Position numbers and translations under genes: made by a program
The notes under the pieces: generated by a model
Told to the model about the DNA's origin: nothing
The model's database searches: none
What the model saw: only the letters and a program-made list of their open reading frames with translations
In this document: piece by piece, positions 42,299 through 44,498 of the stretch
How positions within the stretch are numbered: position 1 is the first letter of the stretch
Layout of the letters: every line of letters starts with the position of its first letter
Assembly: GCA_002238555.1 (NCBI GenBank)
Contig: MPMO01000042.1
Location: forward strand, 1-44,498
DNA from: Caldilineaceae bacterium bin34
GTDB lineage: Bacteria > Chloroflexota > Anaerolineae > Caldilineales > Caldilineaceae
Direction of reading: 5' to 3'
DNA length: 44,498 nt

Positions 42299-43690
42299 CT
42301 AGAACAGGGAGTCCGGGGTCGTGGAATGGCACCAGCGGTTCTCAAGCAGGTAGTCGCACACCTTGGCCAGTGCCTCCCGTGTGCCGATTTGCTTCAGCGC
42401 CTCGACCGCGAAGCCGCGGACGTAGCGATTTTCGTCCCGCAGCGTGGCCATCAGGGGATCGATGGCCTCCGCGGCATCGGCTCGGAACCGCCCCAGGGAC
42501 AGGGCTGCACTGTAGCGCACCTGGTCGTCGTCGTCCTGCAGGGCCGGGATCAGAACCGGGACGGCGGCTGCCGGATCCTCCAGCATGCCAAGGGCCTCGA
42601 CCGCGGTGCGCCGCACCCAGCGGTCTCCGTCCTGTATGCAGGCCGCAATGTTCGGTGCGATGTCGGCGGCGGCCGCCCCCTGCTCGCCGGCGGCAAACAG
42701 GGCATGGCGCCGGGCCAGGGCCGACTCGTGTCCGATGCCTTCGTGGATCGCCGCCAGGGCCTCCGGACCGGCCGTGCTGAGCCCGTAGCCGGCGCGGCGG
42801 CTGACGGCCGTCGACTTGGATGCCAGCAGCTCACGCAGGTGTCGAATGCCGTCGCGGCCGGAATGGGCCAGTTCGTAGGCGGCGCCGACGCCGTTGGGCT
42901 CGTAGTCGCCGGCTACCAGAGTCGCGAGTTCGGTGGGTTCCCGGTCCGATACTGGGCCGTTCCCGTTCGCATCCGGCCGCCCGGACAGCCAGTTCCAGTG
43001 ATCCCGCCACAGGGTTTCGTGCGTATGCGGAGGGCCGTCGCCGTTGAGGCCTTGCCACTCGTCGGTCCGGTTGTTCCAGCTCGGTTCCGTGGGCCGGGTC
43101 ATCCGGGTGAACTGGAACTTCAGCATGGCGCGGTTGCGGTTGGACATGTTGGCCCCGCCGCGGTGCCACAGGTCGTAGTGAATCAACGCAAAGGTGCCGG
43201 CCCGGCCTTCCAGGAACAGCGGCTGCTCGGTTTCGTCGCCCGGGCGCTTGTCGTAGTACTGCGTGCCCGGGATGATGCCGGACGGCCCCATCTCGGTGTC
43301 CACCGTCTGCGGATAGTAGAAGATCATGGCCCACCACTGCCGGTGGTTGCGCACGCGGGCGTAGCCCCAATAGCTGTCCTTGTGCCAGGACTGGACCTTG
43401 CGGCCCGGCGAGGTGAAGTGGCAGTGCCGGTGCGGCTGGGTGAGGTAGTCGGGACCCAGCACGCTGCCGACCGCGCCGCGGATGACGGGATGGCGGAAGA
43501 CTTCCTGGACCTCGGGGACGCGCGGCAGGATGTTGTTGCCGGGATTGCCCTCCTGTTCCATGACCGCTTCGATCCGGGCGTTCATGGCGTTGTGGAAGCT
43601 GTCCGGAAAGTCCGTGTTGAGGATCAGGTAGCCGTGGGCAATGAAATGACGCATCTGCTCATCGGTGAGCAGAATCGGATCGGAAGTCAT
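42299..43690 (-). CDS. Phytanoyl-CoA dioxygenase family protein fused to HEAT repeats
   Basis: Residues 1-240 of this 463-residue protein form a PhyH-type Fe(II)/2-oxoglutarate dioxygenase. It starts LTDEQMRHFIAHGYLILN; the HxD iron motif is in WHKDSYWG near residue 101, GPSGIIPGTQYY lies near residue 143, and the distal His is in YDLWHRGGANMSNRNRAMLKFQF near residue 173. Residues 280-455 are HEAT/PBS-lyase-like repeats (HALFAAGEQGA, RRTAVEALGMLEDP, VRYSAALSLGRF, VRGFAVEALKQIG). Iron ligands look intact. The true substrate of such PhyH proteins is usually a small metabolite rather than phytanoyl-CoA. The frame opens at 44437, but the Met at 43690 begins the domain. It lies 58 bases upstream of the fucosidase gene and may be co-transcribed. 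Confidence 0.88.
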   Translation of the reverse strand: MTSDPILLTDEQMRHFIAHGYLILNTDFPDSFHNAMNARIEAVMEQEGNPGNNILPRVPEVQEVFRHPVIRGAVGSVLGPDYLTQPHRHCHFTSPGRKVQSWHKDSYWGYARVRNHRQWWAMIFYYPQTVDTEMGPSGIIPGTQYYDKRPGDETEQPLFLEGRAGTFALIHYDLWHRGGANMSNRNRAMLKFQFTRMTRPTEPSWNNRTDEWQGLNGDGPPHTHETLWRDHWNWLSGRPDANGNGPVSDREPTELATLVAGDYEPNGVGAAYELAHSGRDGIRHLRELLASKSTAVSRRAGYGLSTAGPEALAAIHEGIGHESALARRHALFAAGEQGAAAADIAPNIAACIQDGDRWVRRTAVEALGMLEDPAAAVPVLIPALQDDDDQVRYSAALSLGRFRADAAEAIDPLMATLRDENRYVRGFAVEALKQIGTREALAKVCDYLLENRWCHSTTPDSLF

Positions 43691-44083
43691 GGGGGTACTC
43701 CGGGTGCCGGCAAGCGTCCGATGGACGGCGCATAATCCGCCGCTGTGTGACCGCCGGGAGAGGACAGGAAACCTTGGGTACAGGATTATAGATTCGCGCC
43801 GCGACAGGGTCAATGCGTCCCCTGCACGCCGACCACTGTGTCTATGGAAGGAATGCAGACCCCGCATGGGGTTGCATCGGCGAACTCGGGAGTGCTGATG
43901 GAACCGGGAGGGCCAACGTCCTGTCGTGTCCATGCATGTTCCGGCCGCGAGCCTGGACCAACGGAATTGGCGTGCATGCGGTGCGGATCCGCGATGCCGG
44001 AAACCGTGTCGCGTCCGTGGGGCATCCGGGGGCGGTGAGCGGTGGGGGATAAAATGCAGTCCCGACCAGCACGGGAGGCGGAG
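43691..44083. other. Divergent intergenic region before the second Uma2 gene
   Basis: It must contain promoters for the minus-strand PhyH-led run and the plus-strand Uma2 gene. GATAAAAT at 44048-44055 is a -10-like match about 30 bases before the Uma2 start, recalling the TAGAAT box before the first Uma2 gene. TATAGATT occurs near 43786. No gene or RNA was recognised. Confidence 0.4.
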
Positions 44084-44498
44084 ATGGATGCGGTTGCGAT
44101 TCGGGAACTGGAACAGACGCAGGCGGTGTCCAACGGACGCGTGCAGGACCTGCCCCGCGATGCCGAGCCGTACATGACGCGGGCGGCGCGGGCGGAACGG
44201 GCCGCCTGGCGGTTGCACCACCTTGAGGAATGGCGCCGCGAACTCGAGAACCTGGTCTATTTCGACCCGGAATACGCCTACGACGTCGGGCACGAGTACG
44301 AGGAGGAACGGACCACCGACCCGGACCATGCCGGCAACGGCATCGAATTCTGCGAATACGACGAGGACGGCGTTGTGGAACCCTTCGACGACCGACGGAC
44401 CCTGCTTGAGGGACGCATGCTGTACCCGCTCCGGCAATTGCGCGGCAACCGGGTGGAGTCCCAGGGGTTCCTCTATTTCCCCGGCCCGGTCGCGGAGC
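44084..44498 (+). CDS. Uma2 family protein, N-terminal part cut by the window end
   Basis: The 138 visible residues match the N-terminal extension of the Uma2 protein at 28018: YMTRAARAERAAWRLHHLEEWRRELENLVYFDPEYAYDVGHEYEEERTTDPD against the equivalent YIDATMTRIAREARIAWRL...FDPDYPYDVAHEYDHDWTTDPD region there, and then EFCEYDEDGVVEPFDDRRTLLEGRML. The endonuclease-like core lies beyond the window. GGGAGGCGGAG just before the ATG is a strong ribosome binding site. The two paralogues show that this is a multicopy family in the genome. Confidence 0.75.
   Translation, partial: MDAVAIRELEQTQAVSNGRVQDLPRDAEPYMTRAARAERAAWRLHHLEEWRRELENLVYFDPEYAYDVGHEYEEERTTDPDHAGNGIEFCEYDEDGVVEPFDDRRTLLEGRMLYPLRQLRGNRVESQGFLYFPGPVAE

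Noticed and set aside
43691..44437. Upstream extension of the PhyH frame by about 250 codons.
   Set aside because: It is antisense to the Uma2 gene and lacks any domain; the Met at 43690 begins the dioxygenase.
1..44498. CRISPR array, rRNA, additional tRNA, prophage structural genes, replication origin.
   Set aside because: No regularly spaced repeats, rRNA-like sequence, further cloverleafs, phage capsid or terminase genes, or DnaA-box clusters were seen by eye.

Overview
The window is about 44.5 kb of high-GC DNA coding on both strands, with frequent GTG starts. Gene content (stand-alone scpA beside a long amidase protein, a compact hisH-A-F-I-E operon, a YprB-like nuclease, expanded Uma2 proteins, NYN genes, hydantoinase and PhyH genes) fits a Chloroflexota bacterium, perhaps an environmental or host-associated lineage. 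This is inference from gene content; there is no rRNA in the window.

Layout. 1-3500 (minus): the edge of an accessory island with an orphan hsdM, a chimeric ORF carrying a methyltransferase N-terminus, and a DUF2283/DUF4258-like pair. The island abuts the 3' end of a tRNA-Asn(GTT) gene (3551-3626), a classic integration position. 3695-10552 (minus): core-type genes, namely a YprB-like nuclease with TPRs, scpA, a 1234-residue amidase with two apparently degenerate amidase-like modules, and an inositol-monophosphatase-family enzyme. 10832-14161 (plus): a Tat-type lipoprotein binding protein and an S9 peptidase. 14138-19065: a defence insert, with a McrBC pair between two diverged direct repeats, followed by a single-chain AbiEi-AbiEii fusion. 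19134-22125 (minus): an HExxH metallopeptidase, an RluD-like synthase and LspA. 22522-25990 (plus): an unknown gene followed by the second half of histidine biosynthesis.

26000-36000 is a graveyard and accessory zone. It holds two copies of a covarying hairpin plus U-tract placed directly before NYN-domain ORFs (both ORFs decayed), a decayed IS4-family element with readable inverted repeats and a 10-bp target duplication, a Uma2 gene, a second transposase remnant, a tiny ORF and a coiled-coil nuclease-like gene broken by an internal duplication. Inside this zone lies an intact hyuA-hyuB pair. 35554-43690 (minus): a DNA-alkyl methyltransferase and a catabolic run (enoyl-CoA hydratase, a fused gluconate-dehydrogenase/GMC oxidoreductase, a CoA-transferase, a GH29 fucosidase and a PhyH dioxygenase fused to HEAT repeats). 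The window ends inside a second Uma2 paralogue.

The best candidates for something new are the paired hairpin/terminator-NYN modules, the fused AbiE protein, the repeat-flanked McrBC cassette and the multi-module amidase.
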